DNA of 64,000 bases. It comes from Aquimarina amphilecti (GTDB lineage Bacteria; Bacteroidota; Bacteroidia; Flavobacteriales; Flavobacteriaceae). The stretch covers positions 682,001-746,000 of the forward strand of contig NZ_FOAB01000001.1 in NCBI RefSeq assembly GCF_900109375.1. Direction: 5' to 3'. The position numbers were made by a program, and so were the translations under genes. Position 1 is the stretch's first letter. Each line of letters begins with the position of its first letter. The notes under the pieces were generated by a model. That model was not told the origin of the DNA. It did not search any database and worked only from the letters and a program-made list of their open reading frames with translations. Shown here in pieces: positions 25,284 through 33,796 of this stretch.

Positions 25284-27746
25284 ATGAATTTGAGGGTTTT
25301 CTCATATCACTTCTTTTTATTCTCGTTATGGTTTTGTCTTATAAACAATAGTATTTCGCAGACAAATAATACTATTAAGTTTTCGGATAAATTAGACCAG
25401 TTGGAGCAGGAATTTGAAATAAGTTTTTCCTATAATCATACTTTCTTTGATACTGTTTTTTTAAACCAGAACACGGACTGTAATACAATTGCAGACTGTA
25501 TCAATATGATAGAAAAAATGGTTCCTGTAAAATTCACAAACAATAGTACTACAAATTATGTGTTACTTCCTGTTAGAAAAGATATTACCTTCGAAGTAAT
25601 TGATAATGATACTAATGAAAATATATCTTCCTTAGAATATCAAATCAATCAGGAATCCGTACAATTTCTTACCGCAGAAGAGAATATATTTACGCTAAAA
25701 GAGATATTCCTTTTAGATTCTATTCATATTATTAATTATTCCTATAATACGATTCATATAAAAGCAAAAGATCTTGTAAAGTCCCAAAAATTGAATCTAA
25801 CTAAAAAGCAATTCCAGCTTAATGAAATTATTTTAAGTGGTTACCTAACAAAAGGTATTGATGCTAACGTTAGTGATCATAGCTTACAAATTAACACAGA
25901 ATCCTTAGGTTTATTAGCAGGAGAAACTGATGGTGATATTTTTAATGTTATAAATAATATTCCTGGAATACACTCTCCAAGTGGAAAATCTGGAAATCTT
26001 AATTTTAGAGGGAATACGTATGATCAAAACCTTGTTCAGATAGATGATATCCCTATTTACCATTCAGGACATTTCTTAGGAGCTATTTCTCCTTACAACA
26101 CTTCTGTGGTTACTAATGTAGAGGTTCAAAGAAACATGCTGCCTGTAAAGTTTGGCGGTCGTGTTGGTGGACTTATTGATATGACGACAAGTGATAAAAT
26201 ACCAAATAGTACTCAATATGGAATTGCAGTAAATACATTATTTGCTGGCGCTACTATTAAAGCAAAACTTATACCAGATAAACTATCATTTTCCGCTGCT
26301 TTTAGGACAAGCTATCCAAATTTTAAAACTCCCAAGTTAGAAGCTATTTCAACACTTATTTTTCAAGGAAGTAGATTAGAGTCTATTTCTGATGAAATAA
26401 ATACTTCTTCTAATTTTACTTTTGATTTTTTAGATATGAATGCTAAATTAAATTACAAAATTAATGATAGACATACTGCTTCTTTAAGTTTTATAAATAT
26501 TCAAAATAATTTATCCGCCAAAATTGACAATACCGGTAATAATAATCAAACTGATTTTAGGGATCTGGAACTAGACAATTGGGGAATTACAGGTAAGTGG
26601 AAAGCTGTTTTTTCCGAAAAACTTACAACTGAATTAAGGGTTAGTAAATCTAATATGAATCTTGTAAGTCTTAGTGAAGGTTTTGTATTAGAAGAAAGAT
26701 CAAACAGAGAAAAATTTGACAATGTCATTTCTGATACTCGGTTAATTACAGAAGTAATCTATGATTACAGCACAAATACTTCATTTGAAGCTGGATATAC
26801 CTTAACTGAACATAAATTAATTAGTAATGAAATAGAAGAACAAAATGGTATCGATTCTGAAAGAAAACAGGATGCCATAGTACACTCCTCGTATATATCT
26901 TTTCAAAAAAATTGGAATGATAAATTAAATATCAACTTCGGATTTCATAATAATTATTACGCTCCTTTGAAAAAATTTTATGCTAACCCTAGATTATTAG
27001 CTAGTTACTCTATTAATAATAAACTATACTTAAAATCATCTTTAGGAACATCAAATCAGTTTATTCAAAAAAAATTAAATAATGATTTTGATGATTTTAA
27101 TATAACTAATCAATTATGGTTTTTACCAAATGATGATATTGCTACACAAAAAGGAATACAAACAATGTTAGGTGGTGTTCTTAATAAGTCTAAATGGTTA
27201 ATAGATTTAGAATTGTATTATAAAAAAACTAACAACATCACCAATAAATCTAGTGATGTTCATGGAAATATTTCTAGCGTAGGAGCAAATATATTTGTAA
27301 AGAAAAGATGGCATAGGTTAGAAACCTGGATAAGCTATGCGGTAAGTAAAACTGAAACGGATTTTAATAACAAGAAAACAGATGCTTTCTTCGATCAAAG
27401 ACATGTTATAAATCTAACAAGTTTACTAAATCTTAATAAGTGGAAATTTGCAATTTCTTGGGGCTATTTTTCTGGAATGCCTGTTATTTTTTCTGACGAA
27501 ACCGATTCTGGAAATACCCCAGATCCTATATCTTCTGATCGCTTTGATGCATTACATCAATTAGATTTTTCTTCTTCATATACATTCTACAATCCATCAA
27601 AAAGTGTTAAAACTGTTATTGGTTTATCTATACTTAACGTCTACAATCAAGATAATACAGTAAATGTTTTTCAAAATACTACAGAAAACACATTCAGAAA
27701 AGCAAGTAACTTCTCTCCTAACCTTCAGATTAATTTATTTTTTTGA
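25284..27746 (+). CDS. TonB-dependent receptor with N-terminal STN signalling domain
   Basis: This 820-residue outer-membrane receptor has a signal peptide (about 1-25). An STN-like domain (about 30-105, KLDQLEQEFEISFSYNHTFF) can contact the periplasmic FecR domain. A linker is followed by a plug (about 195-310, DIFNVINNIPGIHSPSGKSGNLNFRGN, IDDIPIYHSGH), then a beta barrel ending in a C-terminal FSPNLQINLFF strand. The arrangement sigma, anti-sigma, STN receptor is the FecIRA type of trans-envelope signalling. The ligand is not evident; there is no SusD gene. It probably senses the substrate that the flanking peroxidase and haloperoxidase-like lipoproteins act on, which is inference. Confidence 0.9.
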   Translation: MNLRVFSYHFFLFSLWFCLINNSISQTNNTIKFSDKLDQLEQEFEISFSYNHTFFDTVFLNQNTDCNTIADCINMIEKMVPVKFTNNSTTNYVLLPVRKDITFEVIDNDTNENISSLEYQINQESVQFLTAEENIFTLKEIFLLDSIHIINYSYNTIHIKAKDLVKSQKLNLTKKQFQLNEIILSGYLTKGIDANVSDHSLQINTESLGLLAGETDGDIFNVINNIPGIHSPSGKSGNLNFRGNTYDQNLVQIDDIPIYHSGHFLGAISPYNTSVVTNVEVQRNMLPVKFGGRVGGLIDMTTSDKIPNSTQYGIAVNTLFAGATIKAKLIPDKLSFSAAFRTSYPNFKTPKLEAISTLIFQGSRLESISDEINTSSNFTFDFLDMNAKLNYKINDRHTASLSFINIQNNLSAKIDNTGNNNQTDFRDLELDNWGITGKWKAVFSEKLTTELRVSKSNMNLVSLSEGFVLEERSNREKFDNVISDTRLITEVIYDYSTNTSFEAGYTLTEHKLISNEIEEQNGIDSERKQDAIVHSSYISFQKNWNDKLNINFGFHNNYYAPLKKFYANPRLLASYSINNKLYLKSSLGTSNQFIQKKLNNDFDDFNITNQLWFLPNDDIATQKGIQTMLGGVLNKSKWLIDLELYYKKTNNITNKSSDVHGNISSVGANIFVKKRWHRLETWISYAVSKTETDFNNKKTDAFFDQRHVINLTSLLNLNKWKFAISWGYFSGMPVIFSDETDSGNTPDPISSDRFDALHQLDFSSSYTFYNPSKSVKTVIGLSILNVYNQDNTVNVFQNTTENTFRKASNFSPNLQINLFF

Positions 27747-27839
27747 TTACCCAAAACACAAATAACACCTTGAAAATCAATATCTAAAACATTTTTCATC
27801 ATAAAGAATTACAGAAGTGATATTTTTTTTAGAAAAAAA

Positions 27840-27868
27840 GGTTGGGTAAAAATATAGTTCATACGTAT
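27840..27868 (+). promoter_or_regulatory. ECF-sigma promoter of the haloperoxidase-like gene
   Basis: GGTTGGGTAA (27840-27849), 14 bases, CGTAT (27864-27868). It is the third member of the motif family, 70 bases before the ATG at 27939. Confidence 0.8.
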
Positions 27869-27938
27869 TACACATAAACAAGCACATTATAGTTTTTTTA
27901 TGATGCTTTTATTGTGGAATTTATTAATACCAAAAATT

Positions 27939-29336
27939 ATGAAAATAAAGAATTTAAAATGTACAACTTTTTTATTAGCTGGGATATTCATGTTTCAATC
28001 ATGTAGTAAAGATGATGACTTTATAGATGATATTGATTCTCCTGATATAGATGTTGAATTAACAGACAAAACAACAGAACTTATAACAGAATGGAGTAAT
28101 CTTTGGGTATCAATAGATCAATTTACAGAAGGCATGAGACCGAATACAATAACCAGATCCTTAGCCTATATTCACTTAACAAGTTATGAAACAGCTGTTC
28201 CTTTTATGGATAATTATTCATCTAATACAGATAGATTTAATAACTTAAATATTAATACAAATACTCTTGAAGATAATGTAGACCTAGAACTAGCTTTAAA
28301 CACTGCTTATGCATTAGCCATAGATCATTTTATGATTAATCTAGAAACAGGAATACGACAAAGAATTTCTGATTTTCAAGAAGAAAAAGAAATAGAATTA
28401 ACTGAAGGACTATCTGAAGATGAAATTGAAAATTCAGAAACTTGGGGGAGACATGTTGCGCAAAGAGTAATTGCTTATAGCGAAACGGACCAAGATGGTG
28501 AAGAACAAATACTAAATCCAACTCCTCAAGACTATATAGCTCCAGTAGGTGTAGGTTTATGGGCGGCTAATGAAAACGAAGATGCTTGGTTTCCATATTG
28601 GAGAGAAGTTAGAACATTTGCAATAACACCTGAAGAATCAAGTAGTGTAGAATTCTCTTCTGTATTACAACATAGTACGAATCCATCAAGTGATTATTAC
28701 CAACAAATGAATGAGGTATATGAAACAACCACAACTGCTGCAGCGGATAATAATGAAGATTTATGGATAGCAGAATTTTGGGCGGATGATGTTGAAGGTC
28801 TTATGATTAGTCCACCAGGCAGACAATTTTCTATTGCTAACCAATTAATCGAACAAAATGATTTAGCATACGATAAAGCATTGGAACTTTTATTAAGACT
28901 TGGTTTTGCAATAAATGATGCAGCGGTATCTGCTTGGGATGATAAATACACATATAATATCGAACGTCCTAGCAACTATATTTGGGAATATATTAATGAT
29001 GATTTTTCTTCTAATCTATCAAGGTTTATCGAAGAAACAAATCCCGCATTTCCAAGTTATCCATCAGGTCATGCTACTTTTGCTGGTGCAGGTGCTGGTG
29101 TATTTATAGCTTTTTTCGGGACTGATAGTATTGATTTTACGGATACAACCTATAGTGACTTCACTGATATAGAATTTAATGGAACACCAAGAAGTTTTAC
29201 TTCTTTTACGGAAATGGCAACAGAAAATGCTTATTCACGAGTACCATTAGGTGTTCATATAGAACAAGATGCAATCGAAGGTTTACGATTAGGTTATGAA
29301 ATCTCTGATGCAGTAAATAGCATAAACTTACAGTAG
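27939..29336 (+). CDS. vanadium-haloperoxidase/PAP2-superfamily lipoprotein
   Basis: This 465-residue protein starts at 27939, where a lipoprotein signal begins (MKIKNLK to MFQSC, lipid Cys22); an ATG at 27900 would add 13 residues before it. All three PAP2/vanadium haloperoxidase motifs are intact: K-x6-RP (Lys336, Arg343), PSGH (375-378) and SR-x5-H-x3-D (Ser433, Arg434, His440, Asp444). A soluble lipoprotein of this length without membrane helices fits vanadium-dependent haloperoxidase-like proteins better than membrane PAP2 phosphatases. Halide specificity cannot be read, and a phosphatase is still possible. It shares an ECF-type promoter with the peroxidase and fecR genes. Confidence 0.87.
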   Translation: MKIKNLKCTTFLLAGIFMFQSCSKDDDFIDDIDSPDIDVELTDKTTELITEWSNLWVSIDQFTEGMRPNTITRSLAYIHLTSYETAVPFMDNYSSNTDRFNNLNINTNTLEDNVDLELALNTAYALAIDHFMINLETGIRQRISDFQEEKEIELTEGLSEDEIENSETWGRHVAQRVIAYSETDQDGEEQILNPTPQDYIAPVGVGLWAANENEDAWFPYWREVRTFAITPEESSSVEFSSVLQHSTNPSSDYYQQMNEVYETTTTAAADNNEDLWIAEFWADDVEGLMISPPGRQFSIANQLIEQNDLAYDKALELLLRLGFAINDAAVSAWDDKYTYNIERPSNYIWEYINDDFSSNLSRFIEETNPAFPSYPSGHATFAGAGAGVFIAFFGTDSIDFTDTTYSDFTDIEFNGTPRSFTSFTEMATENAYSRVPLGVHIEQDAIEGLRLGYEISDAVNSINLQ

Positions 29337-29395
29337 ATAATTAAATTTTTATAGCGTTACCCCAAAACAGATTGTTAGTTTTTTGAGTTGTTTTT

Positions 29396-29429
29396 AATCC
29401 TGTAGATCTATTTCTACAGGATTTTTTTT
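29396..29429. terminator. intrinsic terminator overlapping the end of the LytTR gene
   Basis: AATCCTGTAGA (29396-29406) pairs with TCTACAGGATT (29413-29423), and a T run follows to 29429. It terminates the haloperoxidase-like gene. Its right arm includes the stop and last codons of the convergent regulator gene. Confidence 0.85.
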
Positions 29430-30103
29430 GTAAAATTACTTTTATAAGCCCTACCTAAAGGAATTGTCTTTTGATCAATTAGATATATCTGATTACCAGA
29501 AAATTTTTCAATTTTTGAAGTATTAATAATATAAGATTTGTGTACTCTCATAAACTTTTTAGGAGGTAAAAGTTCTTCCCAATAACGTAAAGTCTCCGAA
29601 GACACGAGTTTTTTATCTTGTAAATGAATTTCTGTATAATCCGTGTCGGATATAATATATGTAATGTCGTCAATAAGAATCCGCACATGATCAAAACCAA
29701 TTTTTGCATATACCTCCTTAATTTCTTGATTATTAGCACCTAAAGAAAACTCTTGCTTTTTACTTTCTACTTTGGAAACAGCTTTAATAAACCTTTGAAA
29801 AGAAAACGGTTTTAGCAAATAGTCCACGACATCAAACTCATAACTCTCCAAGGCATAATTCGGAAACGCCGTAGTAAGAATAACTTGAGGTGGATTAGAG
29901 AGTGTTTTTAAAAAATCAATTCCCGAAATCTTAGGTAAATGTATATCCAAAAAAATAACATCTACCTCAGTAGACTTCATTAGTTGCATAGCTTCAATAG
30001 CATCTGTAAAGGTTCCCAAGAGTTTTAGGGTACCCATATCTTCTATATATTTTTTTAGAATACGTTGCGCCGGTAATTGATCTTCTACAATGATGCAATT
30101 CAT
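29414..30103 (-). CDS. LytTR-family response regulator
   Basis: This 229-residue protein has a receiver domain (IVEDQLPAQR; phospho-acceptor Asp in VIFLDIHLPKISG; Lys in YLLKPFSFQRF) and a LytTR domain (FMRVHKSYIINTSKIEKF, ending IPLGRAYKSNFTKKIL). It overlaps the kinase gene by four bases (ATGA), so the two are translationally coupled. Its last four codons and stop are inside a terminator stem. The pair is divergent from the outer-membrane receptor gene at 31333. Confidence 0.92.
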   Translation of the reverse strand: MNCIIVEDQLPAQRILKKYIEDMGTLKLLGTFTDAIEAMQLMKSTEVDVIFLDIHLPKISGIDFLKTLSNPPQVILTTAFPNYALESYEFDVVDYLLKPFSFQRFIKAVSKVESKKQEFSLGANNQEIKEVYAKIGFDHVRILIDDITYIISDTDYTEIHLQDKKLVSSETLRYWEELLPPKKFMRVHKSYIINTSKIEKFSGNQIYLIDQKTIPLGRAYKSNFTKKIL

Positions 30104-31116
30104 GGTTCTTTGGACTTTTTTAGATCGATCATTAATTGAACTTCATACATATTTTTATCGCTATTAATATGTAATTTATGTGCCTTTGGGTATAATATAT
30201 CTAATCGTTTTTTTACATTTTCTAAACCAATTCCACTATCCAAATTATTAGTATTAGTCTGGTTTTTATATGTATTAGAACAATTAAAGTAAAGCATTCC
30301 ATCATGTGTTACCTTAATATCCATATTTATTATGATCCCATCGGTCTGACTAGAACTACCGTGCTTTAGAGCATTCTCAACAAAAACGATCAATATCAAT
30401 GGAGCTATCCAAAAATTTGCTCGTTCAATATTTTTAGATAACGTAACTGTGCCTCTCCCTTCTATTTGTAATCGTCCTAAATTGATAAAGTTTTCTAATT
30501 GTTCTACTTCTTTAGAAAGAGAAACATATTTTGCTTTACATTCATAAAGCATATATCGTAGTACGCCTGATAATTCCAAGATGAGTTCTGGTGTACGAGG
30601 AGATTTTTCAATTGCATATGAGTATAAATTATTCATATTATTAAAAAGGAAGTGAGGATTAATCTGTGATTTCAAAAATTGAAGTTCACTCTCTTTTACA
30701 GAATCCTTTAATTCTTTAACTTCTCTTTGTTTGATAAGTGCATCCCATCCAAATTTAAACCCCGCCAATACAGACAATGTAGGTAATGTACTCATTAGAT
30801 TATATATTACGCCTAAAAACTTAGCTCCACGAGTATCCGGAAAGTATATCTTTTCTAATATAGATTCTTCTACAAAAATTACTCCCGTCACAACTAAACT
30901 AAAACACAAAATAAACTTTAAATATGCTCCAGGATATAAAAACCTTGGAAGAAGTACATAATTGATGATAAGACCAGCAGTTACAAAATTTAAAAAAAAT
31001 ACAAATTGGTAGAATTGTATTTCTGGATTGCGGCGGTCAAAAGAATAGAAAATAAATACTACGATATGTAATATCACTTGGAACCAAACCTCTTTATGTA
31101 ATAATGTGTTTTTCAC
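30100..31116 (-). CDS. LytS-type membrane sensor histidine kinase
   Basis: This 338-residue protein has four predicted membrane helices in the first 130 residues (FVFFLNFVTAGLIINYVLL, FILCFSLVVTGVIFV and others). The His-kinase region has LNPHFLFNNMNNLYSYAI, the ATPase N-box is ILIVFVENALKHGSS, and the G-box is GIGLENVKKRLDILYPKAHK. It overlaps its LytTR partner by four bases. It has the same layout as the kinase at 9435-10454 and the fragment at the left end, so three paralogous pairs lie within 31 kb. Confidence 0.92.
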   Translation of the reverse strand: MKNTLLHKEVWFQVILHIVVFIFYSFDRRNPEIQFYQFVFFLNFVTAGLIINYVLLPRFLYPGAYLKFILCFSLVVTGVIFVEESILEKIYFPDTRGAKFLGVIYNLMSTLPTLSVLAGFKFGWDALIKQREVKELKDSVKESELQFLKSQINPHFLFNNMNNLYSYAIEKSPRTPELILELSGVLRYMLYECKAKYVSLSKEVEQLENFINLGRLQIEGRGTVTLSKNIERANFWIAPLILIVFVENALKHGSSSQTDGIIINMDIKVTHDGMLYFNCSNTYKNQTNTNNLDSGIGLENVKKRLDILYPKAHKLHINSDKNMYEVQLMIDLKKSKEP

Positions 31117-31200
31117 AATATCTAAAAATTGTACAACAAATATAGTTTATTGCTTTTCTAACTATATAATATTGTATCTAATCCACTAAATCAATACCCC

Positions 31201-31241
31201 AAACGACAAATCTATTACTGTTAATAACAATCATGTCGTTT
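31201..31241. promoter_or_regulatory. inverted repeat between kinase and receptor genes
   Basis: AAACGACA (31201-31208) is repeated inverted as TGTCGTTT (31234-31241) with 25 bases between. It lies in the 216-base divergent region and could be a binding site for the LytTR regulator. Protein binding has not been shown. Confidence 0.4.
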
Positions 31242-31332
31242 ATAGGATTATAATAGTTGTTTACCCAAGTAAATTTTTAAAAAACAGCTCATCTTCTTTC
31301 CTTTGAAAAATCAAAATATAATAAAGCATATA

Positions 31333-33696
31333 ATGAACAATCGGGTTTTTATAATCTTACTTTTTTTTACGGCTACAATCTGGGCTCAAAATAAGGAAAC
31401 TCTAATTTCTGGTACACTAGTAGAAGCAGAAACAGGTCAGCCTATACCCTATGCTACAATTGTTCTAAATGACACAAATTCTAAAGCCACTATTTCTGGT
31501 GCAATTACTAATGACAATGGAACTTTCGAAATAAATACTACAGCAGATAATTTCTATATCGAAATCAGCTTTATAGGATTCAAAACGCTTCAACTGCGAA
31601 CGTTTGAAACAATAGAAAATAGAGTTAGTCTTGGCAAAGTTAAACTATATCAGGATAGCGAAACATTGGACGAAGTTGTTGTTCGAGGTGAAGTGTCGAA
31701 AACAGAATTTAAGCTTGATAAACGTGTTTTTAATGTTGGTAAAGATCTCAGTACAGCGGGTGCAAGTGCATTAGAGGTACTTAATAATGTGCCTTCGGTT
31801 AATGTCAATATAGAAGGAGAAATAAGTTTAAGAGGAACTGGAGGAGTTCAGATATTGATCAATGGAAAACCTTCAGTTTTAGCTGATGAATCAAGTAATG
31901 CTTTGGGAACCATAACAGCTGATATGATTCAGAGTATAGAGGTAATCACTAATCCTTCGGCCAAATATGAAGCTTCTGGTACTTCAGGGATTTTAAATAT
32001 AATCCTAAAAAAAGAAGAAAAAAAGGGATGGAATGGCTCCATTTCACTTAATACAGGAATTCCCGACAATCATAATGTAGGAGTTAGTCTTAATCGTAGA
32101 ACAGAAAAGTTTAATCTATTTACTCAGATCGGTGCAGGTTATCGATCATTACCAAGAGATAATGAAGCGATCAACCGTAATTTAGAAAATAATGAAGTTA
32201 TTTTTAGTGAAGGTGAAAATTTTAGAAATGAAACTTTCTTCAATATAACTTTAGGAACAGACTACCATCTTAATGAATATAATGTGTTTACACTTTCTGG
32301 GAATTTTGCTTATGAAATAGAAGATCAACCTTCTGAAACGAATTTCCGCTTTTTTGATGGTGATAATACATTAGTATCACAATGGGTACGTAACGAAACT
32401 ACTGATGCAACAAATCCTAAATGGCAGTATGAGTTTAATTGGAAAAAACAGTTTAAAAACAATAAAGATCACACTTTTCAATTAAGCGCTTTAGGAAGTT
32501 TCTTTGGAAAAGACCAATCTTCTTTATTTGAGGATACCACAATAGAAGGAGAAAATGTTGACAGTAACCAACGTACTGCTACCAATTATCAGCAAGCAGA
32601 CTTTACGTTTAAGACGGATTACACAAATCCATTAACTGAGGAATATAGTATCGAAACAGGAGCTCAGTATGTTATAAATGATGTAGGTAATGATTTTGAA
32701 GTTGAAGATTTAGTTGATGGAGAATATGTAATTAACGAAAGCCTTACCAATGATTTTGAATGGATACAAAAGGTATTAGGTGTTTATGCCACTTTATCAT
32801 ATGAAAATGATATTTGGGGGGTTAAAGGAGGTTTGCGAATAGAGAATACTGATTTAGAAACATTATTGGCAAATACGAATGATGGCAGCTCACAAAATTT
32901 CACTAATTTTTTTCCAAGTTTTCATACATCTTATACGATAAGTGAAACGTTTTCACTTCAGGCTGGTTACTCAAAAAGAATTTTTAGACCTCGATTAAGA
33001 GATTTGAATCCTTTCTTTAATATCCGAAATAATTTTAATATCAGAACAGGGAACCCAGAACTACAGCCAGAATTTACTAATTCTTATGAACTAACCAGTA
33101 TCTATAAAATAGGAAAAGCCAGTATGAGTTCCAGCCTATATCATCGTTATACAACAGACGTTGTAGAAAGAGTATCAACGTTTATTGATAACGTAAATTT
33201 TAGTACTCCAGAAAATATAGGAACTAATTCATCCATAGGTTTTGAAACAAATGGGAAATATAGCCCTACGAAATGGTTAACTTTTACAGGAGATTTTAAT
33301 TTCAACTATTTTGATCGTAAAGGAACTTTTGAAGATCAAGTATTTGATTTTAATGGAAATCAATGGTCCACCAGATTAGGCACGAAACTAGGGTTACCTG
33401 CTGATATCGATTTAGAAATCAATGGAAATTATCGTTCAGATTTCGAAACTGTACAAGGAAAACAAAGTGGATTTGCTTTTCTAGATCTTGGAATGCGTAA
33501 AAAAATATTAAAAGGAAAGATAGTTGCTAATCTTGGTATTCGAGATATTTTTGCTTCTCGAATTCAGGAAAATTTTGTAAATCAACCAACTTTCGAAACC
33601 TATAATTTTGGACAACGTGGACGCTTTTTCACTTTTGGACTAAGTTATGCCTTTGGCAAAGGAGAAGCCATTTCTTACTCAGGAAGGAGAAGATAA
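31333..33696 (+). CDS. TonB-dependent receptor-like outer-membrane beta-barrel protein
   Basis: The protein has 787 residues from the ATG at 31333 (a TTG at 31303 is in frame but weaker). It has a signal peptide (MNNRVFIILLFFTATIWAQ), a carboxypeptidase-regulatory-like domain (about 25-100, ISGTLVEAETGQPIPYATIVL), a plug domain (about 120-230, ASALEVLNNVPSVNV, VQILINGKPSVLAD, SIEVITNPSAKYEASGTSGILNI) and a barrel of the OMP_b-brl_3 type to the C-terminus. These receptors are often regulated by LytTR systems in Bacteroidota, and one lies divergently at 29414-31116. There is no SusD partner. A strong terminator follows. Confidence 0.9.
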   Translation: MNNRVFIILLFFTATIWAQNKETLISGTLVEAETGQPIPYATIVLNDTNSKATISGAITNDNGTFEINTTADNFYIEISFIGFKTLQLRTFETIENRVSLGKVKLYQDSETLDEVVVRGEVSKTEFKLDKRVFNVGKDLSTAGASALEVLNNVPSVNVNIEGEISLRGTGGVQILINGKPSVLADESSNALGTITADMIQSIEVITNPSAKYEASGTSGILNIILKKEEKKGWNGSISLNTGIPDNHNVGVSLNRRTEKFNLFTQIGAGYRSLPRDNEAINRNLENNEVIFSEGENFRNETFFNITLGTDYHLNEYNVFTLSGNFAYEIEDQPSETNFRFFDGDNTLVSQWVRNETTDATNPKWQYEFNWKKQFKNNKDHTFQLSALGSFFGKDQSSLFEDTTIEGENVDSNQRTATNYQQADFTFKTDYTNPLTEEYSIETGAQYVINDVGNDFEVEDLVDGEYVINESLTNDFEWIQKVLGVYATLSYENDIWGVKGGLRIENTDLETLLANTNDGSSQNFTNFFPSFHTSYTISETFSLQAGYSKRIFRPRLRDLNPFFNIRNNFNIRTGNPELQPEFTNSYELTSIYKIGKASMSSSLYHRYTTDVVERVSTFIDNVNFSTPENIGTNSSIGFETNGKYSPTKWLTFTGDFNFNYFDRKGTFEDQVFDFNGNQWSTRLGTKLGLPADIDLEINGNYRSDFETVQGKQSGFAFLDLGMRKKILKGKIVANLGIRDIFASRIQENFVNQPTFETYNFGQRGRFFTFGLSYAFGKGEAISYSGRRR

Positions 33697-33740
33697 GATC
33701 CAACATGTTAAAAACATATTACCCCAAAATATATTGATAA

Positions 33741-33790
33741 AATTGAGTACTAATGGATGGTATAGATTTACCATCCATTAGTACTCAATT
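33741..33790. terminator. bidirectional terminator with a 22-bp perfect stem
   Basis: Arms 33741-33762 and 33769-33790 are perfectly complementary (AATTGAGTACTAATGGATGG and two more bases) around the loop TAGATT. It separates the convergent receptor and LPMO genes. Confidence 0.85.
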
Positions 33791-33796
33791 AGTAAT

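Noticed and set aside
25284-27746. A SusC-type receptor with polysaccharide utilisation role
   Set aside because: There is no SusD gene next to it, and the STN domain with sigma/anti-sigma genes points to FecA-like signalling.
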